The notes under the pieces: model-generated | The model's database searches: none | What the model saw: only the letters and a program-made list of their open reading frames with translations | Told to the model about the DNA's origin: nothing | Made by a program: the position numbers and the translations under genes | Shown here: piece by piece, positions 10,022 to 19,458 of the stretch | How the letters are laid out: each line of letters begins with the position of its first letter | Numbering within the stretch: position 1 is the first letter of the stretch | Assembly (NCBI GenBank): GCA_963802745.1 | Contig: CAWDKL010000072.1 | Coordinates: 40,244 to 104,243, forward strand | Origin: JAJPKK01 sp963802745 | GTDB lineage: Bacteria > Pseudomonadota > Alphaproteobacteria > Rhizobiales > Xanthobacteraceae | DNA: 64,000 nt | Reading direction: 5' to 3'

Positions 10022-10791
10022 CGGCGCCGCTCACCGCCCATACGCTCGCGCGGCTCCCCGGCATCCGGCACGCGTTCTTCACCCGCGCCGGCGGCGTGTC
10101 GGCGGGGATCTATGCGAGCCTCAATGCCGGGGTGGGGTCGAACGATAGCCCCGAACACGTCGCCGACAACCGTGCCCGGATGGCGGCCGCGCTCGGCGTG
10201 CCGCCGGAGCGCTTCCTCACCTGCTACCAAATCCATTCGCCCGACGTCGTGGTCGCGACCGCGCCATGGACGGCCGCGGAACGGCCCCGCGCCGACGCCA
10301 TCGTCACGGCGGTGCCGAGGCTCGCGATCGGCGTTTCGACGGCGGACTGCGGCCCGGTGCTGTTCGCGGATGCGCAAGCGCGCATCATCGGCGCCGCGCA
10401 TGCGGGCTGGCGCGGGGCACTGGCGGGGGTGACGGACAGCACGATCGCCGCCATGGAGCGCCTCGGCGCCGACCGCGGCCGCATCGTCGCGGCCCTCGGT
10501 CCGATGATCCGGCAGCGCAATTACGAGGTCGGCAGCGACCTGAGGGACCGTTTCGCGGCCGCCGATCCGGCGAATGGGCGCTTCTTCCGGCCGGCGGCGC
10601 GCGAGCATCATTTCATGTTCGATCTCGCCGGCTATGTGGTGGCCCGTCTCGCCGCGGCCGGCGTCGGCACCGTCGCGGATGTCGATGCCTGCACCTATGC
10701 GGATGCCGACCAGTTCTACAGCTATCGCCGCATGACCCACCGCGGCGACGCCGATTATGGCCGGCACGTCAATGCCATCGTGCTGACTTGA
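10018..10791 (+). CDS. pgeF: peptidoglycan editing factor / multicopper-oxidase-like laccase-domain protein
   Basis: A 257-residue YfiH/PgeF-family protein. Members have purine nucleoside phosphorylase and adenosine deaminase activity in vitro, and in E. coli it prevents wrong muropeptides entering peptidoglycan. The zinc-site residues are visible in CYQIHSPDVV, STADCGPVL and GAAHAGWRGALAG, and the C-terminal CTYADADQFYSYRRM is typical. ATGA overlap with the preceding methyltransferase gene makes this the third gene of the lgt operon. Confidence 0.93.
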   Translation: MTAPLTAHTLARLPGIRHAFFTRAGGVSAGIYASLNAGVGSNDSPEHVADNRARMAAALGVPPERFLTCYQIHSPDVVVATAPWTAAERPRADAIVTAVPRLAIGVSTADCGPVLFADAQARIIGAAHAGWRGALAGVTDSTIAAMERLGADRGRIVAALGPMIRQRNYEVGSDLRDRFAAADPANGRFFRPAAREHHFMFDLAGYVVARLAAAGVGTVADVDACTYADADQFYSYRRMTHRGDADYGRHVNAIVLT

Positions 10792-10875
10792 CCTCTTTAG
10801 CGCGTGCCAATTCAGTCAAAAGGCTCAGCGGAGCAATGAGCGGCCGGTTCGTCGCGCGCCGAATCGGCCCGGTTG

Positions 10876-12462
10876 TTACGGATTCGATATGGTGGCGGTG
10901 CTGCCATCCAGTTTCGTCAGCGATATGCTGAAATGCTCGTTGTAGGTGCGCGCACGGTCGCGCAGAAAGCTCAGAGCGACCGCCTCCCCTAACTGGATGG
11001 AAGTATCGGTATCGCTGCGCCAATGAATTCCGGCGTGAATGCCGTGACCGAAGCTGATGTTGTGGGCCAGTTTATGGAGTTCGCCATTAACGGTGAGTGG
11101 CGGCTCACCCGACGGAGCCATATAGGCCGCGGTCGTGGTACCATCATTGGAAGGAAGTAATGGCTTAGCGATCGCGAACCCACCGTCGAAGAAAAATTTC
11201 AGGACGGTAATGCAGGCTCCAGCCACCGCACCATGCCCCGTCGGGTAGGCCGGATGGGTCGGCGAACCTTCGGGGAATGCCTGCGACAGGAAATAGCTGT
11301 TGTTTGCCGCAAAGCTGCTCTGCACCGCCTGCGCGTTAAGCACGGTGTTGCTCACATGGCCTTGGATCGTGCCACCCAGGCCTGTCTTCAGCAAATTCAC
11401 GATCGCACCGCCGGATTCCGGACGATGGCGCAGATGCACGAACCACTTCTGGTACCAGACAGCCTTGATCGCCTCGCCCGCCGCTGCGGCCAGGGTGGCC
11501 GCGATGTCGGGTTGCCCCAGAGTCGCAAAACCATTTTGCGTCTTTGACGTAGTGTACGGGTTGCCCGGGTTGAGTGGTGCCGCGTTGCCCCCGTTTATCG
11601 AGTTCAACACCAGATACGCCGTGAAATAGGCCTGGTACAGGACATCATCATGCGTAAAGGCGGACAGACCTCGCCCGTCGTGCAGATAAAGCGCTGCACC
11701 AGGCGTCAGGCTGCTTCCGGTCGGCTGGCCGTTCTGAACCTTGAGGAAATCGCCGGCATTGGTGACGAAATCGACGCCGGCTTTGTTGGTGACATATTTT
11801 TGCGCGATCGGCAGCGATCCCAACGCCGTCGGCTGCAATAGAAACTGTGAGATATATGGACCAATGTCCTCGCCGGCGAAATATGTTTTTCCGCCCTGCT
11901 TCAGTCCGCCGCGGAACAGTAACGCCGGCGTAACCTTGCCGGTGGCATCTCGCGGGCCCGTATAGGCCGGCATTGCCGACAATTCAGCCGCCGCCTTGGC
12001 GGCGACGGGATTCGTCGGATAGTCGGTGAATGCAACGTCGCGCAGCAGCGAAGCCCAGTACAATTCCACAAGCTCCGTCGCATAGGCCTCGCTTGCCAAG
12101 GCCGGAGCCGGCGGGACGGCAAACTGACTGGCGTCATGGCATTGCAGATAGAACGCCAGGCCGCCCTGCGGGCCATTGAGCGTGCGCGGCCCGCCCAAAA
12201 CGATATTCTCGAAAGCCGCCGGAGCCCCGCTGCTGAGCGCATCCTTGAAGGTCTGGTAGGCACTGAGATCGACCAGGCCGACGCCGGTCTGCAAGACGCC
12301 CTTGGTGTAGGTCCCGGATTTATCCGCGTAACGGGCTTCGTCGCCGTTATCGATCTCGGCCGGTGCGGCCACGAAGCCATCGTTGGCCGCCGTTTGCGTG
12401 CGTAATGCGAGAGCGCGTAATATCCGATTGCTGGTCGCCGGTGTCAGCTGTTGATTAAGCAT
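10876..12462 (-). CDS. vanadium-dependent haloperoxidase-like protein
   Basis: A 528-residue protein of the vanadium haloperoxidase/PAP2 superfamily. The vanadate-pocket motifs appear in the algal bromoperoxidase spacing: KWFVHLRHRP near residue 339, HPAYPTGHG near 400 and HAGIHWRSD near 479. The acid-base His (GH) and the vanadate-linked His (IHW) are present. The usual Ser of the PSGH motif is Thr, and the Arg expected six residues before the last His is Gly. GGAGG lies seven bases before the ATG. No signal peptide is evident. It stands alone between pgeF (convergent) and the kinase gene. Halide oxidation is uncertain given the changed residues. Confidence 0.8.
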   Translation of the reverse strand: MLNQQLTPATSNRILRALALRTQTAANDGFVAAPAEIDNGDEARYADKSGTYTKGVLQTGVGLVDLSAYQTFKDALSSGAPAAFENIVLGGPRTLNGPQGGLAFYLQCHDASQFAVPPAPALASEAYATELVELYWASLLRDVAFTDYPTNPVAAKAAAELSAMPAYTGPRDATGKVTPALLFRGGLKQGGKTYFAGEDIGPYISQFLLQPTALGSLPIAQKYVTNKAGVDFVTNAGDFLKVQNGQPTGSSLTPGAALYLHDGRGLSAFTHDDVLYQAYFTAYLVLNSINGGNAAPLNPGNPYTTSKTQNGFATLGQPDIAATLAAAAGEAIKAVWYQKWFVHLRHRPESGGAIVNLLKTGLGGTIQGHVSNTVLNAQAVQSSFAANNSYFLSQAFPEGSPTHPAYPTGHGAVAGACITVLKFFFDGGFAIAKPLLPSNDGTTTAAYMAPSGEPPLTVNGELHKLAHNISFGHGIHAGIHWRSDTDTSIQLGEAVALSFLRDRARTYNEHFSISLTKLDGSTATISNP

Positions 12463-12663
12463 TTTGGCCTCCTTAGTTCATGGTGGGCACGGTAGTCTTT
12501 TTGAAATGCCCTGAGCCGGCCCACAGAGGCGAGCGCAGGAACCATGCGCTTCTAGCGCGCCGGCTCATCGGCTTGTGTGAGAAAGGTCACATGAAAAAAA
12601 GTTTGGCTTGCCGCAACGGGGAGGAAGCCGCGGCGCTGCGGGTCATTTCAGGCCACATGTGGC

Positions 12664-13676
12664 TCAAATATATATTTCAATCGGTCCTCGGCAGAAGCTG
12701 TGGGTGGAATCTCGCCCCGATCGTCGGCCAGCCGCATGATGCATGCAGCTTTTGGCCATGGACAAGTGCCGTCGCCGCCGGCTTTTCTCATGTTCGCGCC
12801 GGCCCTGTCGGCGCCGCATGCGATCAGCCGGTCCGTCGCCGGCCCAGCGAGCGGGTGACGGCGCTTTCGCCGGTGGAGGCGCCGTGGCGGTCGCCAGCAC
12901 CAGCCGGAACGATGCCCCGCGCCGGGACGGCTCATAGGACAGCATCCCGCCGTTGCGCTCCGCCAATTCGCGGGCGATTGGCAGCCCCCAGCCATGATCG
13001 GCGGCGGACTTGGCGTGGGACTTGGCGTGGGACTTGGCGAAGGGGCGGAACAGATTGGCGGCCACATCCGGCGGCAGGCCGCCGCCATCGTCGGCAATCC
13101 GCACAACCGTGATGGCCCCTTCGCGCTGGAACCCGATGTCGATCCGGCGCAGCTTCGGGTCCGATCGGGCCACCATCAGCCCATTGTGCAGCAGATTGAA
13201 CAGCACCCGGAAAAGGTCATTGCGGTCGCCGGCGACAAGCACCGGCGTCGCCGAATCGACCGTGATGACGAAGCCTTCCGGACCGAGTGGGGCCAGCAAT
13301 GCGACGATATCGCGAGCGGCGGCTGCGATATCGCAGACCTGCCGGCAACTGGTGACGCCGGCTGGGGCGGCTTCGCTGCACATGCGGCTGGCCTTGCCGA
13401 TCAACGCTTGCGCCGCATCGCCGCCTTGGCGCCCTGCGATCCGGATAGGCGCGCCAGCGTATCGAGGTGGAGCCCGACGACCGCAAGCACATTGCGCAAA
13501 TCATGGCTCCACTGCGCAGGCGGCGAGACGGCCTGGCAATCCGGGACAACGGCGAGCTTTGCTGTCACGTCTCTGCTCCGTGCCGGGGGCGACATGCCGT
13601 AATCGGCGGCAATCCTTTGGTGGACGCCCCGGGAGAGAGAAATCCAATGCCGGTCGGCGCTGGATTGGATAGCCAT
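12664..13676 (-). CDS. small histidine kinase without sensor domain, frameshifted
   Basis: The N-terminal part carries a phospho-acceptor-like motif QWSHDLRNVLAVVGLHLDTL, and the C-terminal part a HATPase_c domain with NLLHNGLMVA (N box), IADDGGGLP (G1) and GWGLPIARELAERNGG (G2). The two parts are in different frames. One base near 13,415 must be removed to join LARLSGSQGAKA to the following segment. Between the G1 and G2 boxes a 12-base unit is repeated, giving SHAKSHAKS in the ATP lid. The kinase is likely soluble, with no membrane segments. No response regulator is next to it. Confidence 0.7.
13007..13040. repeat. 12-bp tandem repeat within the kinase gene
   Basis: The unit GACTTGGCGTGG occurs twice exactly, followed by a third copy changed at its end. 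Each unit adds four residues (SHAK) to the ATP-lid loop of the kinase, so length changes would keep the frame. Confidence 0.75.
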
Positions 13677-13692
13677 TCGCTATCGTCGCCGG

Positions 13693-15231
13693 CTACGGCG
13701 AGGCAACCGCATCCTTCGCCTTCCACTCCTGGCCGAGCGCGGCGCTGGCCGGGAAGATCAGCGACTTGATCACGACCGGCACCGCGCCGGAACTCTCCAG
13801 CATGGCGCCGATATCGATGAAATCGAATGCCTTGAGTTCAAGCCCGTCGATGGAAATCACAGGGTTGGGCAGCTTCATCTCCTCGCGGAAATGAATCCCC
13901 AAGAGCCCCCCGACGTCGCCGTCACCCGCCAGCACCACCGGCAAGCCGCGCGCCAGCAGGCCGGCAAGTCCCTCCGCAACGCCGCGACAGAACGCATCGA
14001 GCCGGCCGAACGTCGCCGAGCCCCGCCACGGCACGAAGATCGCGACCGGTGTTTCGGAGTCCGCAAGGTCGAGCAGGCGCAGCGCCGTTTGGATCGCCGA
14101 GGCCACCGCGGCGCTATCGATGGTGTCGCCGTCGAGCGAAAAATCCGGCGCGATGACCGGAAGGTTGCGCAGCGGCAGCACATCCAGCGGGGAGACGAAA
14201 ATCGTGCTGCCGCTGACCTGCGTGGTATATTGCGACGCCCCGATCACGGTGGCGCGGATGCCTTGCGCGGGCGGCTCCAGCCGGGTGCCGGAAGCCGCAA
14301 CGCGGTCGCGGATTTCCGCTGCCAGCAGGCCGCCGAGGTCGCCGAAATGGCCCGCTTCCCAGCCATAGACGAATTCGGAAACGCCGCCGGAAAACGTCAC
14401 GGCATCCACACTCCCCGTATAGCCGAGGGGATCGAGACGCAGCAGGCCGGTGGTGCCGATTTGCGGCGCGTCTCCTCGCATCGCCTCGAACAGGCTGTCG
14501 GCCATGCGGGCCGCGAGCCGCTTGGCATCGTGCGGCGCCAATTCGCCGCCGAGTTCGAGCCTGAGGCCGATGTCTTCCCCGAAGCGGCGGCCGGCCTCCT
14601 CCAGCCGGGTGATGCGGCCGCCCGTATCGGTGCAGACCAGCCGCGCACCCACATCGACCGCCGTGATGGCGACCACCGCGCCGTCACGGCACACCGCGAT
14701 TTTGGAGGTGCCGCCGCCGACATCGACATTCATGACCGGGGCGCCGTCGCGGATCGAACGGGCAACCGCGCCGGAACCGTAGGCCGCCATCACGGTTTCC
14801 AGATTGTCGCCGGCGCTGACCGCCACCAGCTTGCCGGCCTGGCGGGCGAACAATTCCCCGATCCGCCGCGCGTTGCTGCGCCGCACCGCGACGCCGGTGA
14901 GGATCAAGGCGCCGGCATCGATCTCGTCGGGATCGACAAGGGCGTTTTCGTATTGCTTCTCCAGGAACGCGCCGAGCGCATCGGCATCGATCGTATCCGC
15001 GGACGCGTAGGGCGTGAGCAAAATGTCGGACTGGTAGAAGGTCTCGCGCTCCGTCACCACGTAGCGGCTGTCCAGGCGCTCCAGCACGATGCGGGAGAAC
15101 ACCAGGTGCGAGGTCGACGAACCGATATCGACCCCGACGCTGAGGATGCAAATCTGGTCTTCGCCCTCGAGGCTGCGCCCGGTCGAGGAAAAGAAAATCC
15201 GGCCGCCTTGTTCGTCGGTTTCGATCTTCAT
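13693..15231 (-). CDS. eutA: EutA-type ethanolamine ammonia-lyase reactivase
   Basis: EutA is an ASKHA-fold ATPase that removes damaged cobalamin from ethanolamine ammonia-lyase. The protein of about 512 residues carries SVGVDIGSSTSHLVFSR (phosphate 1), NVDVGGGTSKIAVC (phosphate 2), TFSGGVSEFVYG, the IGASQYTTQVSGSTIF signature and LVLAGDGD-like adenosine motif near residue 440. The ATG at 15,231 gives the family start (MKIETDEQGG). An in-frame upstream start would add 37 unlikely residues. No eutB, eutC or cobalamin gene is visible nearby. Confidence 0.88.
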   Translation of the reverse strand: MKIETDEQGGRIFFSSTGRSLEGEDQICILSVGVDIGSSTSHLVFSRIVLERLDSRYVVTERETFYQSDILLTPYASADTIDADALGAFLEKQYENALVDPDEIDAGALILTGVAVRRSNARRIGELFARQAGKLVAVSAGDNLETVMAAYGSGAVARSIRDGAPVMNVDVGGGTSKIAVCRDGAVVAITAVDVGARLVCTDTGGRITRLEEAGRRFGEDIGLRLELGGELAPHDAKRLAARMADSLFEAMRGDAPQIGTTGLLRLDPLGYTGSVDAVTFSGGVSEFVYGWEAGHFGDLGGLLAAEIRDRVAASGTRLEPPAQGIRATVIGASQYTTQVSGSTIFVSPLDVLPLRNLPVIAPDFSLDGDTIDSAAVASAIQTALRLLDLADSETPVAIFVPWRGSATFGRLDAFCRGVAEGLAGLLARGLPVVLAGDGDVGGLLGIHFREEMKLPNPVISIDGLELKAFDFIDIGAMLESSGAVPVVIKSLIFPASAALGQEWKAKDAVASP

Positions 15232-15418
15232 CGCATGTCCCAAGTTTGTGCCTTGCTGGGCGCGCGTCTTGTACGGTGCAATCGCTTTATTGCGCCGTTT
15301 CGTGAGGTCAGCATCTATTGAGGTAGGCCAACCGGCAATCAACCGACCGCCGCCGTTACAGTTTGGAGCTTATATGCGGCGAGGATGCCATCAAGCGATT
15401 GCGCCGTACGATGGTTGC

Positions 15419-15916
15419 TTACCGGGACTTCGCGACATCGATTGATATCTCGTGTCCCGATTCGGACCGCGTTCCCGCCTCACGCCGGCGCGGCTTCGGC
15501 AAGGCGATGGACAACTCGGCGTTCATCTTTGCCAATGCATCGTCGATGATCCACATGTGGGAGTTATGCTCGAGATCGAGCAGACGGCGCACGGCGTTCT
15601 CCGACGTGCCAAGTTCCTGAGCCAGCCGGGACTTCGACCAGCCAAGCGCGCGCATGGTCTCGTAAACCGCCAGCTTCGCCGTCACCAGCGACGGAAGCAC
15701 GGCACGATCGGTGCCGGAATGCCCGACGCCGGATCGGGGCAACGGCCTGCCGGCCTTCATGTAGCCTTCCAATGCCGCGACCACGCAGTCGCGCGCGTTG
15801 CTCCGCGCCTCTTCCTCGGTTTCGCCTTCCGTCAATGCCTCCGGAATTCCCGGAAAGCGAACAAGCCACCAGCCGTTATCCTGGTGGTCCAGCACATATC
15901 GGTATCCAAACGCCAT
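15419..15916 (-). CDS. hicB: HicB-family antitoxin
   Basis: A 165-residue antitoxin with an N-terminal HicB partial RNase-H fold (WWLVRFPGIPEALTEGETEEEA, then NARDCVVAALEGYM) and a C-terminal helix-turn-helix (SKSRLAQELGTSENAVRRLLD) for DNA binding and autoregulation. It begins two bases after the stop of the hicA remnant, the canonical toxin-antitoxin order. The gene is intact while its toxin is broken. Confidence 0.88.
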   Translation of the reverse strand: MAFGYRYVLDHQDNGWWLVRFPGIPEALTEGETEEEARSNARDCVVAALEGYMKAGRPLPRSGVGHSGTDRAVLPSLVTAKLAVYETMRALGWSKSRLAQELGTSENAVRRLLDLEHNSHMWIIDDALAKMNAELSIALPKPRRREAGTRSESGHEISIDVAKSR

Positions 15917-15918
15917 GG

Positions 15919-16137
15919 TTAGGTGTCCAAATCTTCCTTGGTGAGGCCGAGTTGATCGAGCATGGCTTTGAGCAGGCCGGGACCGATCTCCTTCTTCCGA
16001 TCTTTCAACGTTGTAAAACGATCGCCGTAATACAGACGGCCGTGACTACCTTTCCCGGCACGGCGATCGAACGAGACGATCACGCCGCGTCAACGCGCCA
16101 GCGCCCTGACTTGCCTCTCGAACTCGCTACCAGTCAT
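15919..16137 (-). pseudogene. hicA: HicA-type mRNA interferase interrupted by an in-frame stop
   Basis: The 72-codon frame starts MTGSEFERQVRALAR, meets TGA at codon 16 (16,092-16,090), then continues in the same frame as RGVIVSFDRRAGKGSHGRLYYG to its own stop. GSHGRLYY carries the conserved catalytic His of HicA toxins. The stop could come from one C-to-T change in CGA (Arg) or G-to-A in TGG (Trp). A GTG three codons after the stop could restart a shorter protein, but I see no ribosome site before it. Confidence 0.75.
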
Positions 16138-16324
16138 GCGTCTGCGAACCGCACATATGTGTGCGGATAGCACAAATGGAAATGGGCGGGGGTAAAAAAG
16201 CGCGGCGGCGTAAGCACTGGGCAGGAAGGCACGCACGTCCGCGAGCGCGATGCTATAGAAACCGTGCGATCCCAAGAGACGCCGTCGCCGCGTCTCCCGA
16301 ATATCACCGGACCAACGATCCCCC

Positions 16325-18118
16325 ATGGCCGTCCTCGATGCCGTTAGCCTGACCATTACTTTGGCCGCGCTCCTGGTGCTGGCCGGTATCCTGTCGAGCC
16401 TGGTGGCGCTGCGCTTCGGCGCGCCGCTGCTGCTGGTGTTCCTGCTCGTGGGTATCCTCGCCGGCGAGGCGGGGCCGGGCGGGATCGCATTCGACGATGT
16501 GCGCACCACCTACCTGGTCGGATCGGTGGCGCTGGCGCTCATTCTGTTCGATGGCGGCCTGCGGACACGTTTTGCGACCTTCCGCAGCGTGCTGACGCCA
16601 TCCCTGGTGCTCGCCACCGTGGGGGTTCTGCTCACCGCCGCCCTGACGGCGCCGGTGGCCCGGTTTCTCCTCGGCTTCGACTGGACTGCGTCGCTGCTGG
16701 TCGGCGCCGTGGTCGCTTCCACCGACGCCGCGGCGGTGTTTCTGCTGATCCACGCCCACGGCTTGCGGTTGCGGCCGCGGGTCGGCGCCACGCTCGAAAT
16801 CGAATCCGGCACCAACGATCCGTTTGCGATCTTTCTCACCATCGCACTGATCGAAACTCTGCTGGCCGCCAGCCAGCCGTCGGCCGCGGTGCTCCGGGAA
16901 CTCGCCGTCCAGGCGATCGGCGGCACGCTGATCGGCGTCTTCGGGGGCCGCACGATCACGATGGCGCTCAATCGTCTCGCACTGCCGCAAGGCCTGCACG
17001 CACCGCTGGTCACGACCGGAGCGCTTCTCGTGTTCGGCATCGCGCAGTCCCTGCATGCGTCGGGGTTCCTGGCCGTCTACCTGGCCGGGCTGATCGTCGG
17101 GAACCGGCCGACGCGCGCGCATAATGCGGTGATCGCCTTTCTCGACGCCGCGACCTGGCTTGCCCAGATCGTGATGTTCGTACTGCTCGGCCTGCTGGCA
17201 TGGCCGCAGCGGCTGTTGGAACATGGGTTGCCGGCGCTGGCGGTGGCGGTCACATTGATGCTGGTCGCCCGCCCGCTCGCGGTGTTTCTGTGTCTCGCCC
17301 CGTTTCGCTTCTCCTGGCGCGAGAAGGCGTTCATTTCCTGGGTCGGATTGCGCGGGGCGGTCGGGATTTTCCTCGCCGCCATCCCGCTCTTGGTCGGCCT
17401 GCCCAATGCCGAGATTTTCTTCGACATCGGTTTCGTGGTGGTGCTGGTTTCGCTCCTGGTGCAGGGCTGGACGATACCGTTCGCCGCGCGCCGCCTCCAT
17501 ATCGCGCTGCCGCGCAGCGATCCGGCGCCACGGCGGGTCGAACTGGATCTGCCCGGCCAGCTCGAACAGGAGCTGGTCGGTTATGCGATCGGCCCGCAAA
17601 ATCCCTATCTGCGCCGGCGGCTGATTCCGTCCTGGGCGAAGCTCACGCTCGTCGTGCGCGATGAGCATGTGCTCACCGCGGCCGAGGCGGACGATATTCG
17701 CGCCGGCGACCACGCCTATCTTCTGGCGCCGCCCGAAAAAGCGCAGGCGCTCGATCGCTTCTTTGTCGACCTCCCGCCGCCGGCGACGCCGGACCTGCGG
17801 CTGCTCGGGGATTTCTTCGTGTCCGGCGAGGTCACGCTCGGCACGCTGGGGGAAATTTATGGCCTTGCGGTTGCGCCGCAAGAAACCGCAACGGCGCTTG
17901 CCGACTGGTTTGCCGCGAACCTGCAGCACAAGCCCCGGGTCGGCGACCGCCTGCCGCTGGGCGCGATCCAACTCGTCGTTAACGGTGTTGCCAAGGGGCG
18001 GGTCACGACCGTGGGTCTCGACCTCGCCGAGGATGCCGCGCCTGCGGCACCCGCAACCTGGCGCGCACGCGCCAGGGCGCATTGTGCGCGTCTCTATACC
18101 AGCTTGCGCGGGCGGTAG
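16325..18118 (+). CDS. NhaP2/CvrA-type K+/H+ antiporter
   Basis: A 597-residue cation/proton antiporter of the CPA1 family with a C-terminal TrkA_C and CorC/HlyC-like regulatory tail, as in NhaP2. About 12-13 hydrophobic segments fill residues 1-400. Transport motifs are VVASTDAAAVF and ESGTNDPFAIFL (the ND pair), and WVGLRGAVGIFLA. Residues 405 onward give LPGQLEQELVGYAIG and LLGDFFVSGEVTLG of the cytoplasmic domain. It likely protects against K+ and pH stress in the inner membrane. It is convergent with the NHL gene. Confidence 0.93.
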   Translation: MAVLDAVSLTITLAALLVLAGILSSLVALRFGAPLLLVFLLVGILAGEAGPGGIAFDDVRTTYLVGSVALALILFDGGLRTRFATFRSVLTPSLVLATVGVLLTAALTAPVARFLLGFDWTASLLVGAVVASTDAAAVFLLIHAHGLRLRPRVGATLEIESGTNDPFAIFLTIALIETLLAASQPSAAVLRELAVQAIGGTLIGVFGGRTITMALNRLALPQGLHAPLVTTGALLVFGIAQSLHASGFLAVYLAGLIVGNRPTRAHNAVIAFLDAATWLAQIVMFVLLGLLAWPQRLLEHGLPALAVAVTLMLVARPLAVFLCLAPFRFSWREKAFISWVGLRGAVGIFLAAIPLLVGLPNAEIFFDIGFVVVLVSLLVQGWTIPFAARRLHIALPRSDPAPRRVELDLPGQLEQELVGYAIGPQNPYLRRRLIPSWAKLTLVVRDEHVLTAAEADDIRAGDHAYLLAPPEKAQALDRFFVDLPPPATPDLRLLGDFFVSGEVTLGTLGEIYGLAVAPQETATALADWFAANLQHKPRVGDRLPLGAIQLVVNGVAKGRVTTVGLDLAEDAAPAAPATWRARARAHCARLYTSLRGR

Positions 18119-18288
18119 ACTGAACCTGTTCCGGCGATGTCGAATCGGGCGTGGCGTGGGCAAAATCGCGGGAAGCACCCGCGCCAAGCGGTGCATGGAG
18201 CAAGCCGATTTTACCCACTCTACGCCGCTTCGCCCGCGCCCGTCGCAGGCATCCCGTCTTCGCTGCACCACCCAGGCAATCAACGAAA

Positions 18289-18309
18289 TGGCCGGGACAA
18301 GCCCGGCCA
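18289..18309. terminator. GC-rich hairpin between convergent genes
   Basis: TGGCCGGG and CCCGGCCA form an 8-bp perfect stem with a 5-base loop. It lies between the antiporter and the NHL gene, which converge on it. There is no T-run on the plus strand, so it may act as a stem only. The ATGGCCGGGACAAGCCCGGC pattern is a dispersed repeat common in Bradyrhizobium-like genomes. Confidence 0.5.
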
Positions 18310-18344
18310 CAACTCTTTAGAATGCTCTCAGCGGTGATCCCGCC

Positions 18345-19458
18345 TCAGCGCGAAGCCGCCTTCTGCGGCGGGTTGAGGATCAGCTTCTGCACGCGCCAGT
18401 TGAGAATTTCGGCGACGTACAGCACATTCTCGGACGGGCAGGCGATTTCATGCACCCAGCCGAACTGCTTGAGCTGCTTGCCGGATTCGCCGAGCACGCC
18501 GAGCACCTTGCCGTCCAGGCTCATCTTGTAGATGCGGCCGGGGAAAGCGTCGGCCACATAGAGCACCTGGTTCGGCGCCGGGGTGATGCACACGGCCCAC
18601 GGCGCGCCGGGGCACTGCGTCCCACCGTTGCGATCACAGGCGGCGAGGTCCGGCTTGGCACCGATGGCCGCCCTGGCATTGGCGGGGACCGGAACGTTGA
18701 ACTTGAGCGAGTTCAGCAACGTGCCTTCGCCGTCGTAAACCTGGATGCGGCGGTTGGTACGGTCGGCCACATAAATCTTGCCGGTGGCGTCGGCGGCGAT
18801 CGAGTGCACGGTGTTGAACTGGCCGGGGCCGCTGCCCTTCGAGCCCCACTGCTTCACCCAGTTGCCGTCCTTGTCGACCTTGGCGACGCGCGAATTGATG
18901 TAGCCGTCGCTGATATAGGCATTGCCCTGCGGGTCCCAGGTGACGTCGGTCGGCTGGCGGAACCGGCCATCGACGGCGGGCAGCGGCGGATTCGGGGTGC
19001 TCCAGCGGATGCGCGTCCTCGTCGGAGGACTCCGACTTGCGGCCGAACACCATCATCACCCGGCCGCTTTCGTTGTCGAACTTGATGATCATGTCCGAGC
19101 CCTTGTCGGTGGCCCAGATATTGTCGTCGGCGTCGATGCGCACCGTGTGGGCGAACGACCAGGCGTAGAGATCCTTGCCGATTTCGCGGATGAACTGGCC
19201 TTCCGGCGTGAATTCCAGCAGCTTCGAGGCCGCATTGCCGTAGGCCGGGCCGGTGCCGGAACCGGAGCGCGAATAGACGAAGATGTGGCCCTTGGAATTG
19301 ACCGCAACGCCGGCGGCTTCGCCGAGATGCACATCGGGCGGAAATTTTAGGAAATTCGGCACCGACTCGTAGGGAATTTGCGGCACACTCTCTTGCGCCA
19401 TGGCCGGCATGGCGATCGGCGCCAAAGCCACCGTGAGACCGATTAACCAACGTTGCAT
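18345..19458 (-). CDS. secreted NHL-repeat beta-propeller protein, frameshifted
   Basis: A signal peptide (MQRWLIGLTVALAPIAMPAM) is followed by NHL-type repeats: GVAVNSKGHIFVYSRSGSG, HTVRIDADDNIWATDKGSD, then QPTDVTWDPQGNAYISDG, GPGQFNTVHSIAADATGKIYV and a C-terminal GWVHEIACP. This resembles the peptidyl-alpha-hydroxyglycine amidating-lyase-like propellers of Proteobacteria. The reading frame breaks near 18,998 in a run of four C, between EDAHPLEHP and NPPLPAVDG. GGAGG lies well placed before the ATG at 19,458. Ligand and reaction are unknown. Confidence 0.8.

Noticed and set aside
13891..15321. A 476-codon plus-strand frame opposite eutA
   Set aside because: The opposite strand encodes EutA with all expected motifs, so this is a shadow.
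16304..18310. A 668-codon open frame on the minus strand opposite the antiporter gene
   Set aside because: It is the antisense of a clear membrane antiporter, is rich in Arg, Gln and Gly and has no domain pattern. GC-rich codon use leaves such antisense frames open.
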